Assembly (NCBI RefSeq): GCF_020400605.1 | Contig: NZ_JAINRD010000024.1 | Span: 62,001-126,000, forward strand | Source of the DNA: Streptomyces aculeolatus | GTDB lineage: Bacteria > Actinomycetota > Actinomycetes > Streptomycetales > Streptomycetaceae | DNA: 64,000 nucleotides | Direction of reading: 5' to 3' | Part shown: in pieces, positions 55,981 through 63,436 of the stretch | Layout: every line of letters starts with the position of its first letter | Numbering within the stretch: position 1 is the first letter of the stretch | Made by a program: the position numbers and the translations under genes | The notes under the pieces: model-generated | What the model was told of the DNA's origin: nothing | What the model saw: only the letters and a program-made list of their open reading frames with translations | The model's database searches: none

Positions 55981-56169
55981 CTACCTTTTGTCGGGCAGTG
56001 GCCCCTTGGCCGCGGACTGGCGAGGCTTGCCGCCGTCCCGCCGGCGGCGGGAGGGGGTGTAGTAGTGGTTGGCGACGCGTTCGGCCCGCTGGGAGTTGAG
56101 CAGGTGGAGGACGAGCGCGCCCAGCGCGATCGCGCCGAGGACGGTGAGGATGCTGACGAGGGTCTCCAT
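55981..56169 (-). CDS. small single-pass membrane protein downstream of DUF5994
   Basis: The 62-residue protein reads METLVSILTVLGAIALGALVLHLLNS, one membrane helix, then a basic cytosolic tail ending PSRRRRDGG...PLPDKR. The ATG lies 5 nt after the DUF5994 stop and GGGGTGACC provides the ribosome-binding site, so they form a two-gene unit. The function is unknown. Confidence 0.65.
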   Translation of the reverse strand: METLVSILTVLGAIALGALVLHLLNSQRAERVANHYYTPSRRRRDGGKPRQSAAKGPLPDKR

Positions 56170-56174
56170 GACGG

Positions 56175-56747
56175 TCACCCCTGCTTTGCGGAGGCCCACA
56201 GTGGGACCGGCGTATGTGCCGTAGGCGGGGGCGCGGTACGTCCGCCTTCGGAGTCCCAGACCGCCTGCTGCGCCGCGACGCCCTCGGTTGACTGCCGGCG
56301 GTGTGCGGCTTCCTGCATGAGCCTGCTCGCGGTTTGCACGCGCGCGGGGTCGACGGCGGTGGCCATCAGCCAGGCGGCAGTCTCCGGCGCGGTCTGGGGC
56401 GGGATGACCAGGAGGTCCCAGCGGTCGGCGCCGTAGGAGCGCAGGAGCAGGCTGTGAGGGTCCAACTGGGCGGTGAACCAACCCACCTTGACCACGTGTC
56501 CACCGACCGGGATCTTGCGGGGCAGCACCGGCCAGTGCGTGGAGTTCACCGCGAGGCGGATGATCCGCCCCCGCAGGGGGTCCAGGACGGCGATCAGGGC
56601 GGGAAGCTCGGCGGTCAGGTCGCGGGAACGGGGCCACCAGGCGCCGTCCAGTGGCGTCGGTACGGTGCCGGCGGGGGTGAGCGACAGCCGCGGAGGTAGC
56701 GGAGCGAGCTGGTCTTCGGGTGCCGATGGGAAGAGAGTGGTGGTCAT
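56175..56747 (-). CDS. DUF5994 family protein
   Basis: The 190-residue protein has the family core LPPRLSLTPAGTVPTPLDGAWWPRSRDLTAELPALIAVLDPLRGRIIRLAVN, HWPVLPRKIPVGGHVVKVGWF and GADRWDLLVIPPQTAPETAAWLM. DUF5994 is widespread in Streptomyces and often multicopy; its role is unknown. ATG 56747 has a GAGG site 9 nt upstream and is preferred to a longer frame. The 183-bp region upstream (56748-56930) probably carries its promoter. Confidence 0.88.
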   Translation of the reverse strand: MTTTLFPSAPEDQLAPLPPRLSLTPAGTVPTPLDGAWWPRSRDLTAELPALIAVLDPLRGRIIRLAVNSTHWPVLPRKIPVGGHVVKVGWFTAQLDPHSLLLRSYGADRWDLLVIPPQTAPETAAWLMATAVDPARVQTASRLMQEAAHRRQSTEGVAAQQAVWDSEGGRTAPPPTAHTPVPLWASAKQG

Positions 56748-56930
56748 GACGCCGACCTCGCTCCGGGCCGGCTTTACGCCGACCCGGGCTCGTATGCGCC
56801 GAAAACGGCACAGGCACGGAAGCCCGCACACGAATTGCTTTCGGTGTTGTCAGACTACTCCTCGCCCGCATGTCACCACGGGCAGCGAAGGCGATGTGAC
56901 CGCACCCGGGGCCGAACCGGGGCGGCTACG

Positions 56931-57488
56931 TCATCCCAGGGCAAGGCCGACGGCCGGGCGGCAGCCCCACACGTCCTGCGGTGGGGCCTCGGGGCGGGAC
57001 TGGAGGTGCCCGAGTCTCGTCCAGGCCCAGGAGCGGTACGCCGCCCGAGCACGGCCGTTGGCCGGGTCGATGAGGGCCACCGCCAGGGCTGCACGGCAGC
57101 GCGTCAGAAGATGCTCCTGGAGTCGCGTGGCGATGTGCCGGCGCTGATGCGCGGGGAGCACCATTAACTCGGCCAGGAGGAAGACCTCGCCCGAGGCCGT
57201 GAAGCGTTCGATCTCCTCCGGCACCGCGCCCGCGTACCCCTGCCACCACTCGCCAGACCGATCAGCCCGGAAGCCGTAGGCGCAGCCGAGGGGCTGGCCC
57301 CCGCCGGCGACCGCCATCTCGAACCCGGGGCGCTGGACGTGCCCGGCGAACTCCGCCGAGAACTCCCGGCGGCTGCCGGACTCAGCGCCATGGAGCGCGT
57401 CGTACGCCAGGACGTGCACGTCGGCGACGGCCTCCCGCTGTGTATCTGCCTGCCAGCGAGTCAGCCCACGCAGGAATGTCTCAGCCAT
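56931..57488 (-). CDS. GNAT-family N-acetyltransferase
   Basis: The 185-residue protein has motif A of GNAT enzymes, VFLLAELMVLPAHQRRHIATRLQEHLL, with the Q/R-x-x-G/H-x-A acetyl-CoA loop (QRRHIA), and ALIDPANGRARAAYRSWAW. The substrate is unknown. ATG 57488 is 6 nt after AAGGGG; an upstream GTG at 57518 is less well placed. It lies between DUF5994 and the first small paralogue on the same strand. Confidence 0.85.
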   Translation of the reverse strand: MAETFLRGLTRWQADTQREAVADVHVLAYDALHGAESGSRREFSAEFAGHVQRPGFEMAVAGGGQPLGCAYGFRADRSGEWWQGYAGAVPEEIERFTASGEVFLLAELMVLPAHQRRHIATRLQEHLLTRCRAALAVALIDPANGRARAAYRSWAWTRLGHLQSRPEAPPQDVWGCRPAVGLALG

Positions 57489-57542
57489 CCTTTGCCCCTT
57501 GCCCGGTGCCGTCGGCACCCCCTGGCTTGGCGGATGTGCGTC

Positions 57543-57827
57543 CTACAGCTCGTCCGAGTGCGGGTGTTCGGTGACGCGGCGCGGCCGGGGTGGGCCGGGT
57601 GGGTCGGGTGCGAGAGTGATGTCCACGGTCAAGTGGAGCCTGGTGCCGCCGTCTGCTTCCGCGGTGGGGTAGCTGCGCTGCGCGGTGGCGGCGAAGCGGT
57701 GGCGGAGTACCTCGGCGATCTCCTGTGCTGTCTCGGGGGATCCGGCGATGATGCGGATGTCCGCCATGCCGGGACCCGGCTGTGAAGTGATCTGGTGTGT
57801 GTGCGCGCCGGAATCGTTGCCGTTCAT
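57543..57827 (-). CDS. small conserved protein, paralogue A
   Basis: The 94-residue protein reads MADIRIIAGSPETAQEIAEVLRHRFAATAQRSYPTAEADGGTRLHLTVDITL and ends RVTEHPHSDEL. It is clearly homologous to the protein at 58027-58323 (same blocks in the same order, ending HPHxDEL). The ATG at 57827 follows AAAGGG by 6 nt. The family is unknown to me. A tandem duplication is the likely origin. Confidence 0.7.
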   Translation of the reverse strand: MNGNDSGAHTHQITSQPGPGMADIRIIAGSPETAQEIAEVLRHRFAATAQRSYPTAEADGGTRLHLTVDITLAPDPPGPPRPRRVTEHPHSDEL

Positions 57828-58026
57828 GTGGTGCCCTTTCGTACGGACCGCCGGACCGTCACCGGCGGGGCGGTGTCCGGCCTCACGCACCAGCGCCTCG
57901 ATCCCCGCGGCCCCCCACGGCTTTGCGCGCACCCGTAACCGCTCTCCGGCACGATTCCCGGTAGCGGTTTACCGAAAATGACAAAAGGTACATTGTTCGC
58001 GCTTTCAGTGTACGCCGGAAAGAAGA

Positions 58027-58323
58027 TCAGAGTTCGTCGGCGTGCGGGTGGCCGGTGACGAGGAGACGGGACGGCCCGACCGCCTCGGGGGCGTGCACGG
58101 TGTCGATCGTGAGGTGGAGCCGGGTGCCTTGGCCGTCTTCTCCCGCGGGGTAGCTGCGCTGTTCGTCGGCCGCGAAGCGGAGGCGGAGCACCTCGGCGAT
58201 CCGGCGGGCCGCTTCGGGACCGGCCGCAACGATGCGGACATCCGCGAAGCCCGGTGGGGGGAGCGACCGCGGCCGTGCGGCCGGCGCGGACGCCACACGG
58301 CCGTCTCCGGTCTCGGTGGTCAT
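58027..58323 (-). CDS. small conserved protein, paralogue B
   Basis: The 98-residue protein reads FADVRIVAAGPEAARRIAEVLRLRFAADEQRSYPAGEDGQGTRLHLTIDTV and ends LLVTGHPHADEL. It is a paralogue of 57543-57827; the RSYP and TRLHLT(V/I)D strings are shared. The start is ATG 58323 with a G-rich stretch upstream. The function is unknown. Confidence 0.7.
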   Translation of the reverse strand: MTTETGDGRVASAPAARPRSLPPPGFADVRIVAAGPEAARRIAEVLRLRFAADEQRSYPAGEDGQGTRLHLTIDTVHAPEAVGPSRLLVTGHPHADEL

Positions 58324-58784
58324 CCCGTGCCCGCCCCGTGGCGCCGGGCGCATCTGCGTGCCCGGCTGCTCGGGCGCTGTCGGCCGCGACCGCCGTCCCG
58401 GTGGTCGCGCCGTACCGGGTGGTAGACGTGGTCGCCGAGTTCGGGGCGGGGGCCCGGACCCGCCACCGCGGCCCGGCCCGGACGCCGCGCCGGCTCGCGG
58501 CGGACTCCCGGCCCTCGGGCAGCGACGGCGCCGACCGGTGCCATCGCGCCCTCTCTCGTCGGCTGGAGGCGCGTAAGCGCTCGTGGGATGGGGCCGGCAG
58601 CCCATGCAGGGCCGGGGACAACGGACAAAGCCGTCATGGCGGGACCGATCTCGGGCGGCGGTCACGCCCGCCCGGTGTATCCGTGCGCCGGGAACGGCGC
58701 CGACCATGAAGTCGGCACGCGAAATGCCCTCGGCGTTCGCCACCCTACTCCGCCCTGCCCCGGCGGTTCGGCCACGACGGCACG
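58324..58784. other. gap between paralogue B and the desaturase gene
   Basis: No intact gene is seen. One minus-strand frame has GDHVYHPVRRDH near 58390-58440, which may be a remnant of a small protein, but the rest of that frame has no coding quality. Confidence 0.4.
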
Positions 58785-59834
58785 TCAGGACGCCCGGGCG
58801 GTGCCGCGTAGCGGGGCGCCGGCCTCGTGGAGGCTGCGCAGAGCCTGCTTGTACGAAGCGAACAGCCCCGTCTCCGTGTAGGACACACCCAGCTCCTCGC
58901 AGTGGCGCCGGACGATGGCCTGCGCCTTCCCGAGATGCGGGCTGGGCATGCTCGGGAAGAGGTGGTGCTCGATCTGGTAGTTCAGCCCGCCCAGCGCCAG
59001 GTCGAGGAACCGGCCGCCGCGCACGTTGCGCGAGGTGAGCACCTGACGGCGCAGGAAGTCCGGGAGGTCGCGGCCGAACAGGGTCGGCATGCCCTTGTGG
59101 TTGGGGGCGAAGGCGGAGCCGAGGTAGAGGCCGAACAGGCCCTGGTGCACGGCGAGGAAGGCGAACGCCATGCCGGGCGGCAGGACCAGGAACAGCACCG
59201 CCAGATATCCCGCGATGTGCCCGAACAGCAGAGCGCCCTCCAGCAGTCGGTGCTTGACCTGGCGGCCCGCCAGCGCACGGACTCCGGCGACATGCAGGTT
59301 GATGCCCTCGAGAGTGAGCAGCGGGAAGAACAGCGCGGCCTGCCAGCGGCCGAGCAGGCGGGGCAGCCCCCGCGCGGCGCGGGCCTGCTCGGGCGTCCAG
59401 ACCAGGATGTCGGGGGCGATGTCGGGGTCGCGCTCTTCGTGGTTGGGGTTGGCATGGTGGCGGGTGTGCTTGTCCTGCCACCATTCGTAGCTCATACCGA
59501 TGGCGGCGCCGGCGACCCGGCCGGACGCCGTGCTGGCCCGGCGCAGCCGGAACACCTGGCGGTGCGCCACGTCGTGGGCGACCAGGGCGACCTGGCCGAA
59601 GACCACGGCAAGTACGGCGGCGACCGCCAGCGTCCACCAACTGGCACCCACGAACCCGAAGACGGTCCAGGCAGCGGCGTAACACGCGGCCACGGCCGTG
59701 ATCCGCACCGTGTAGTAGCCGGGGCGGCGGGCCATCAGCCCGGCGTCGGAGATCTTCTTCGCCAGTCTGGCGAAGTCACTGCCGGACTCGTCCGGCGGCC
59801 GGACACGGGCTGAGGGGGCTGCGGATGCGGTCAT
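58785..59834 (-). CDS. membrane fatty acid desaturase
   Basis: The 349-residue protein has the three His boxes of acyl-lipid desaturases: HDVAH, HTRHH in WWQDKHTRHHANPNHEERDPDI, and HHLFP in LNYQIEHHLFPSMPSP. Four or more membrane segments include WWTLAVAAVLAVVFGQVALVA and GHIAGYLAVLFLVLPPGMAFAFLAVHQGLFGLYL. It introduces a double bond into membrane lipid chains using iron and O2, as in cold adaptation. AAAGGA lies about 10 nt before the ATG at 59834. No desaturase-specific ferredoxin is adjacent. Confidence 0.92.
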   Translation of the reverse strand: MTASAAPSARVRPPDESGSDFARLAKKISDAGLMARRPGYYTVRITAVAACYAAAWTVFGFVGASWWTLAVAAVLAVVFGQVALVAHDVAHRQVFRLRRASTASGRVAGAAIGMSYEWWQDKHTRHHANPNHEERDPDIAPDILVWTPEQARAARGLPRLLGRWQAALFFPLLTLEGINLHVAGVRALAGRQVKHRLLEGALLFGHIAGYLAVLFLVLPPGMAFAFLAVHQGLFGLYLGSAFAPNHKGMPTLFGRDLPDFLRRQVLTSRNVRGGRFLDLALGGLNYQIEHHLFPSMPSPHLGKAQAIVRRHCEELGVSYTETGLFASYKQALRSLHEAGAPLRGTARAS

Positions 59835-59957
59835 GGTGATGCGTCCTTTCTTCGGGGGTGCGTACGTCGTCTTCCGCTGCTCGTCCCGGAGGGGCGGCGG
59901 CGAGGCAGGACCGGAGCGCATCGGGGGACCTCCTCCCGGCGGCTGTCGCGCCCGCGT

Positions 59958-60494
59958 TCACAGGGCGATGTGCTCGCGTTCCTGCCCCGTACCATCGGTC
60001 TGCGGTTCCCGATGGCCAGGGGAAGCGTGGGCAGGCGGCAGGCCACGTCGGCGGAGGTGAGCGGCGGTCCGAGGCGCGGGGAGACCTTGCCGCTGTCTTC
60101 CTCGTGCCACGCCCCGTCGTGGACTTCCCGGACCCGGGTGACGAGTCCGTCGACGACGTAGACGACGGCGCGGACTAACGCCCACTTGTCGCGAGCGACG
60201 GTGAAGCCAATGCGGGCGGCGTCCAGTTGGGCCCGGCTTTCCGCGCCGTCGCCCGTCTCGGCGTACCGCCCCTCGGGCGTGGACTTCGTGGTGGTGGACG
60301 CCGGTAGACGACCAGGACCACGTCTGCGGTGCGTTCTCGCGCCCGAACGGTCTTGGGATCCGTGCCCAGCATGGTTGCCGCCTGACTGACTCCGCCGGCT
60401 TTCGCAACGGCCGCGCGGATCACCATCGCGTACTCGGTGTGAAGCCCCGCTGCCGGGATTCGATGGTGCGCAGCCGATCGAGTAGATCGCGCAT
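59958..60494 (-). pseudogene. HTH-containing protein with three frameshifts
   Basis: The pieces are MRDLLDRLRTIESRQRG, then LHTEYAMVIRAAVAKAGGVSQAATMLGTDPKTVRARERTADVVLVVY (an HTH), then STTTKSTPEGRYAETGDGAESRAQLDAARIGF to VYVVDGLVTRVREVHDGAWHEEDSGKVSPRLGPPLTSADVACRLPTLPL and MVRGRN, then REHIAL with a stop. Each join needs a frame change (near 60447, 60310 and 59985). Together they form one coherent protein of about 175 residues, so this is a recently decayed gene rather than noise. Confidence 0.65.
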
Positions 60495-60851
60495 GCCAGT
60501 CCCTCGTGGTAGGCCGGAGGCCCTTACGTCCCATTGGACGTTTTCTCCGCGCCGATGTCAAAGAGCGAGAGGTCGCCGAACGCCGAAGTCGGGCCGCAAC
60601 CTGCCCCAGGGCTCCATCGAGGAGCAGTCCCGGATCACCGGAGGTCTGGTTGCTACGGCCTGGCGGAACCAGGGACGTGTGTCACCCGTGCTACGCTGGG
60701 CCTCCCATGTACTTTGTGTGTGCCTGCTGGCTTTGACCTTCAGGCGCATTTCTGGTTTTCGGTGCTTTCCGGACCTGGTAGTCATCGCGGCGACGCGGGA
60801 TCGCACACCATGCAGATCTCCGGCACAGCCACCAAAATGAGAGAAAACAAG
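60495..60851. other. upstream region of the cold-shock pseudogene
   Basis: No gene is seen. The last 150 bp are relatively T-rich (TTTGACC at about 60735, TTTCTGGTTTTCGG near 60750-60765), consistent with the promoter and long 5' leader of a cold-shock gene. Confidence 0.4.
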
Positions 60852-60971
60852 ATGGCCACCGGCACCGTAAAGTGGTTCAACAGCGAAAAGGGCTTCGGCT
60901 TCATCGCCTAGGACGACGGCGGCGCCGATGTCTTCGTCCATCGCTCCAACATCAACGCTCAGGGCTCCTGA
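60852..60971 (+). pseudogene. cold-shock protein (CspA type) with early stop
   Basis: The sequence reads MATGTVKWFNSEKGFGFIA, then TAG at codon 20 (60909-60911), then in frame DDGGADVFVHRSNINAQGS and a TGA at 60969. Intact Streptomyces CSPs have Gln at the stop position (CAG to TAG, one base change) and about 67 residues. RNP1 (KGFGFI) and RNP2 (VFVH) are intact, but the last 25 or so residues are missing. The second stop suggests that the gene was truncated as well as nonsense-mutated. Confidence 0.8.
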
Positions 60972-61012
60972 CGCAGGATGGTGCGGCACCAGCCGCCTGC
61001 AGTTGGAGCGGG

Positions 61013-61303
61013 TTACCCCGTGGATGCGGGGTCGTGTTCGAAGCGGTGGTGTGCCCCTCGTGCGGCGAGACGCCGGGCGGTCGTGGCAGGGTCTGCGGTG
61101 AACAGTACGGCGAGGGTTGAGCCTAGGTGCCGGTCGCACAGGACGGTGTCGCCGGCGTCGAGGTGGGGCCGTATCTCGGTCCTGATGTGGTGGTAGCGGT
61201 CGGCGGCGACGAGGCAGGCCATGGCGTACGCGTGAATGTGATCGGCCTGGGTCCGGGTGAACCGGCCGAGAGGGCTGGCGGAGGGCTCGGTCGTGGTGTG
61301 TAT
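61013..61303 (-). pseudogene. thymidylate kinase-like gene fragment
   Basis: The minus strand reads TTTEPSASPLGRFTRTQADHIHAYAMACLVAADRYHHIRTEIRPHLDAGDTVLCDRHLGSTL, joined to AVLFTADPATTARRLAARGAHHRFEHDPASTG. The DRxxxST of dTMP kinases is there, but about 25 residues before AVLFTAD are missing, the N-terminal P-loop is absent and the C-terminus is cut at 61013. Upstream, another frame (about 61300-61400) holds LQTLRRQVSANPDIRVIRSAVKTFTHAATGY, of unclear origin. Confidence 0.65.
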
Positions 61304-61830
61304 CCGGTGGCTGCGTGCGTGAACGTCTTCACGGCGGAGCGGATGACGCGGATGTCGGGGTTCGCGGAGACCTGGCGCCGCAGAGTCTGCAGTCCTACGG
61401 GCAGCCGGTGGTTGTGTCCCAGTGTGCCCGGAAGTGTGGGGCGCGAAGTGCAGTGGGCGGCGACCCGGCGTCTGGGTTGGTTCTCGCGATGGAGTGGATG
61501 GAGTGGATCTCCGCGTGCGTGCTGGGGCGGGTGCAACTGTCGTGGGTGCCGGTGAACCGGCCATCCATGCTGGCCCGGTACGGCCAGCGCACCGAGGGTG
61601 CTGGGGAGCGTCGGGTCAGTTGAGTAGGAGTGCCTGGTCAGTGCGCTGGCGGTGACCGTTCCGGATTCGGCGGTGATCGCTCTGCGGTCTTGAAAGGGGC
61701 CAGATCAGATCGGATGTGGTGTATGGATGAGTGCACCGTGGTCGAGGAGTTCCTCGACGGCGCGTCGATTTGTCGTACCCGCATTTTGATCACCAGCGGG
61801 CGGGCTGATCCTCCTCAGAGAGCAGGCAGC
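61304..61830. other. decayed region upstream of the SET-domain gene
   Basis: Fragments of protein-like sequence occur on the minus strand near 61300-61400. The rest holds no gene. The last 100 bp may contain the SET gene promoter; an in-frame ATG at about 61723 would extend the SET protein. Confidence 0.4.
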
Positions 61831-62337
61831 GTGAACGACGGCTACGAACTCCAGCGAACTGACGCCAAAGGGGAAGGCGTGTTCGCCACCCGGTCCTTCC
61901 AACTCGGCGAGACAGTGATGGTCGGTGTCATCGACCGCGAGCTGGACGAGAACCACTCCCACGCCTCACAGATCGACGAGAAGCGCTTCGTGCTGCACGG
62001 CGGGCTTGTCCCCAAAGTGAACCATTCCTGCGAGCCGAACTGCGGAATCCATCTCAATGCCAGCGGCGCCCATGACCTTATCGCCCGTTGGTCCATCACA
62101 GCAGGCCAGGAGATAACCTTCGACTACGCCATGCGGAATTACTCCGTCAGCCACTTCGCCGCCCACTGCCGGTGCGGGACACCGTGCTGCCGCGATCGCA
62201 TCACCGGCTGGAAGGGTCTACCAGCCGAGCGTAAGGCGGACTACCGCGGCTTCGTCGCCCCCTACCTCATCGAGATCGACCACCAGCTCGCCGGAACATC
62301 AACGGATCTGACCGGCAAGGGATCTGAACTGCCGTAA
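61831..62337 (+). CDS. SET-domain protein (predicted lysine methyltransferase)
   Basis: The 168-residue protein has the SET core: KGEGVFATRSFQLGETVMVG, KVNHSCEPNCGIHLN (SAM/active-site NHS motif), ITFDYAM with the catalytic Tyr, and a post-SET-like CRCGTPCCRDRITGW with the zinc Cys residues. Bacterial SET proteins of this type are known in Streptomyces, but substrates are largely unknown. GTG 61831 is preferred because it gives the normal N-terminus (NDGYELQRTDAKGEG); a longer form from ATG 61723 is possible. It is convergent with rpoA. Confidence 0.87.
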   Translation: MNDGYELQRTDAKGEGVFATRSFQLGETVMVGVIDRELDENHSHASQIDEKRFVLHGGLVPKVNHSCEPNCGIHLNASGAHDLIARWSITAGQEITFDYAMRNYSVSHFAAHCRCGTPCCRDRITGWKGLPAERKADYRGFVAPYLIEIDHQLAGTSTDLTGKGSELP

Positions 62338-62356
62338 TGCGACTGATTGCCTGACC

Positions 62357-62401
62357 GGTCGTGCGGGGTCCGGGGTGTTCCTCCCCGGCTCCCGCACGAC
62401 C
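62357..62401. terminator. bidirectional terminator between the SET gene and rpoA
   Basis: GGTCGTGCGGG (62357-62367) and CCCGCACGACC (62391-62401) pair over 11 bp, with an inner CCGGGG/CCCCGG stem. It lies between convergent genes ending at 62337 and 62414. Confidence 0.75.
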
Positions 62402-62413
62402 CGACGCTGTGTC

Positions 62414-63436
62414 TCAGTACTGTTCGGTCTCGGCGAAGCCGGCGTCGGCGTTGTCGTCGGCGCCGAAGGTGTCGGCGGCCGAGGTGGGGTCGAATCCGGG
62501 CGGGCTGTCCTTGAAGTTCAGGCCCATGCCGGCCAGCTTCGCCTTGACCTCGTCGATCGACTTGGCGCCGAAGTTGCGGATGTCGAGGAGGTCCGCCTCG
62601 GAGCGGGCCACCAGCTCGCCCACCGAGTGGATGCCCTCGCGCTTGAGGCAGTTGTACGAGCGGACCGTGAGCTCCAGCTCCTCGATCGGCAGCGCCAGAT
62701 CTTCGGTCAGGGCGGCGTCCGTCGGGGACGGGCCCATGTCGATGCCCTCGGCGTCGATGTTCAGCTCGCGGGCCAGGCCGAAGAGCTCGACCAGGGTCTT
62801 GCCGGCCGAGGCCACCGCGTCGCGCGGGCGCATGCACGGCTTGGACTCGATGTCGACGATCAGCTTGTCGAAGTCCGTGCGCTGCTCGACACGGGTCGCC
62901 TCGACCTTGTAGCTGACCTTGAGTACCGGCGAGTAGATCGAGTCGACCGGAATCCGGCCGATCTCCTGCCCGGCCAGCTTGTTCTGCACGGCGGAGACGT
63001 AGCCGCGGCCGCGCTCGACGGTCAGCTCCATCTCCAGCTTGCCCTTGCCGTTGAGCGTGGCCAGGACCAGGTCCGGGTTGTGCACCTCCACGCCGGCCGG
63101 CGGGGCGATGTCGGCGGCGGTCACCACGCCCGGGCCCTGCTTGCGCAGGTACATCACGACGGGCTCGTCGTGCTCGGAGGAGATGACGAGCTGCTTGATG
63201 TTCAGGATGACGTCGGTCACGTCCTCCTTGACACCCGGCACGGTGCTGAACTCGTGCAGAACACCGTCGATCCGGACGTTGGTGACCGCGGCACCCGGAA
63301 TCGAGGACAGCAGCGTACGACGCAGAGAGTTGCCGATGGTATAGCCGAAGCCGGGCTCCAGCGGCTCGATGACGAACCGGGAGCGGAACTCCTCGACGAC
63401 CTCTTCGGTGAGAGACGGGCGCTGAGCGATCAGCAT
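62414..63436 (-). CDS. rpoA: DNA-directed RNA polymerase alpha subunit, outside its usual operon
   Basis: The 340-residue protein is full length. Its N-terminal domain has MLIAQRPSLTEEVVEEFRSRFVIEPLEPGFGYTIGNSLRRTLLSSIPGAAVT and DIAPPAGVEVHNPDLVLATLNGKGKLEMEL. The C-terminal domain has ELTVRSYNCLKREGIHSVGELVARSEADLLDIRNFGAKSIDEVKAKL, including the DNA-contacting Arg (VRS). It dimerises to start assembly of the polymerase. GGAGG lies 9 nt upstream. The normal neighbours (rpsD before, rplQ after) are absent: a SET gene lies downstream and gene-free DNA upstream. It is therefore probably a second copy. Confidence 0.95.
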   Translation of the reverse strand: MLIAQRPSLTEEVVEEFRSRFVIEPLEPGFGYTIGNSLRRTLLSSIPGAAVTNVRIDGVLHEFSTVPGVKEDVTDVILNIKQLVISSEHDEPVVMYLRKQGPGVVTAADIAPPAGVEVHNPDLVLATLNGKGKLEMELTVERGRGYVSAVQNKLAGQEIGRIPVDSIYSPVLKVSYKVEATRVEQRTDFDKLIVDIESKPCMRPRDAVASAGKTLVELFGLARELNIDAEGIDMGPSPTDAALTEDLALPIEELELTVRSYNCLKREGIHSVGELVARSEADLLDIRNFGAKSIDEVKAKLAGMGLNFKDSPPGFDPTSAADTFGADDNADAGFAETEQY

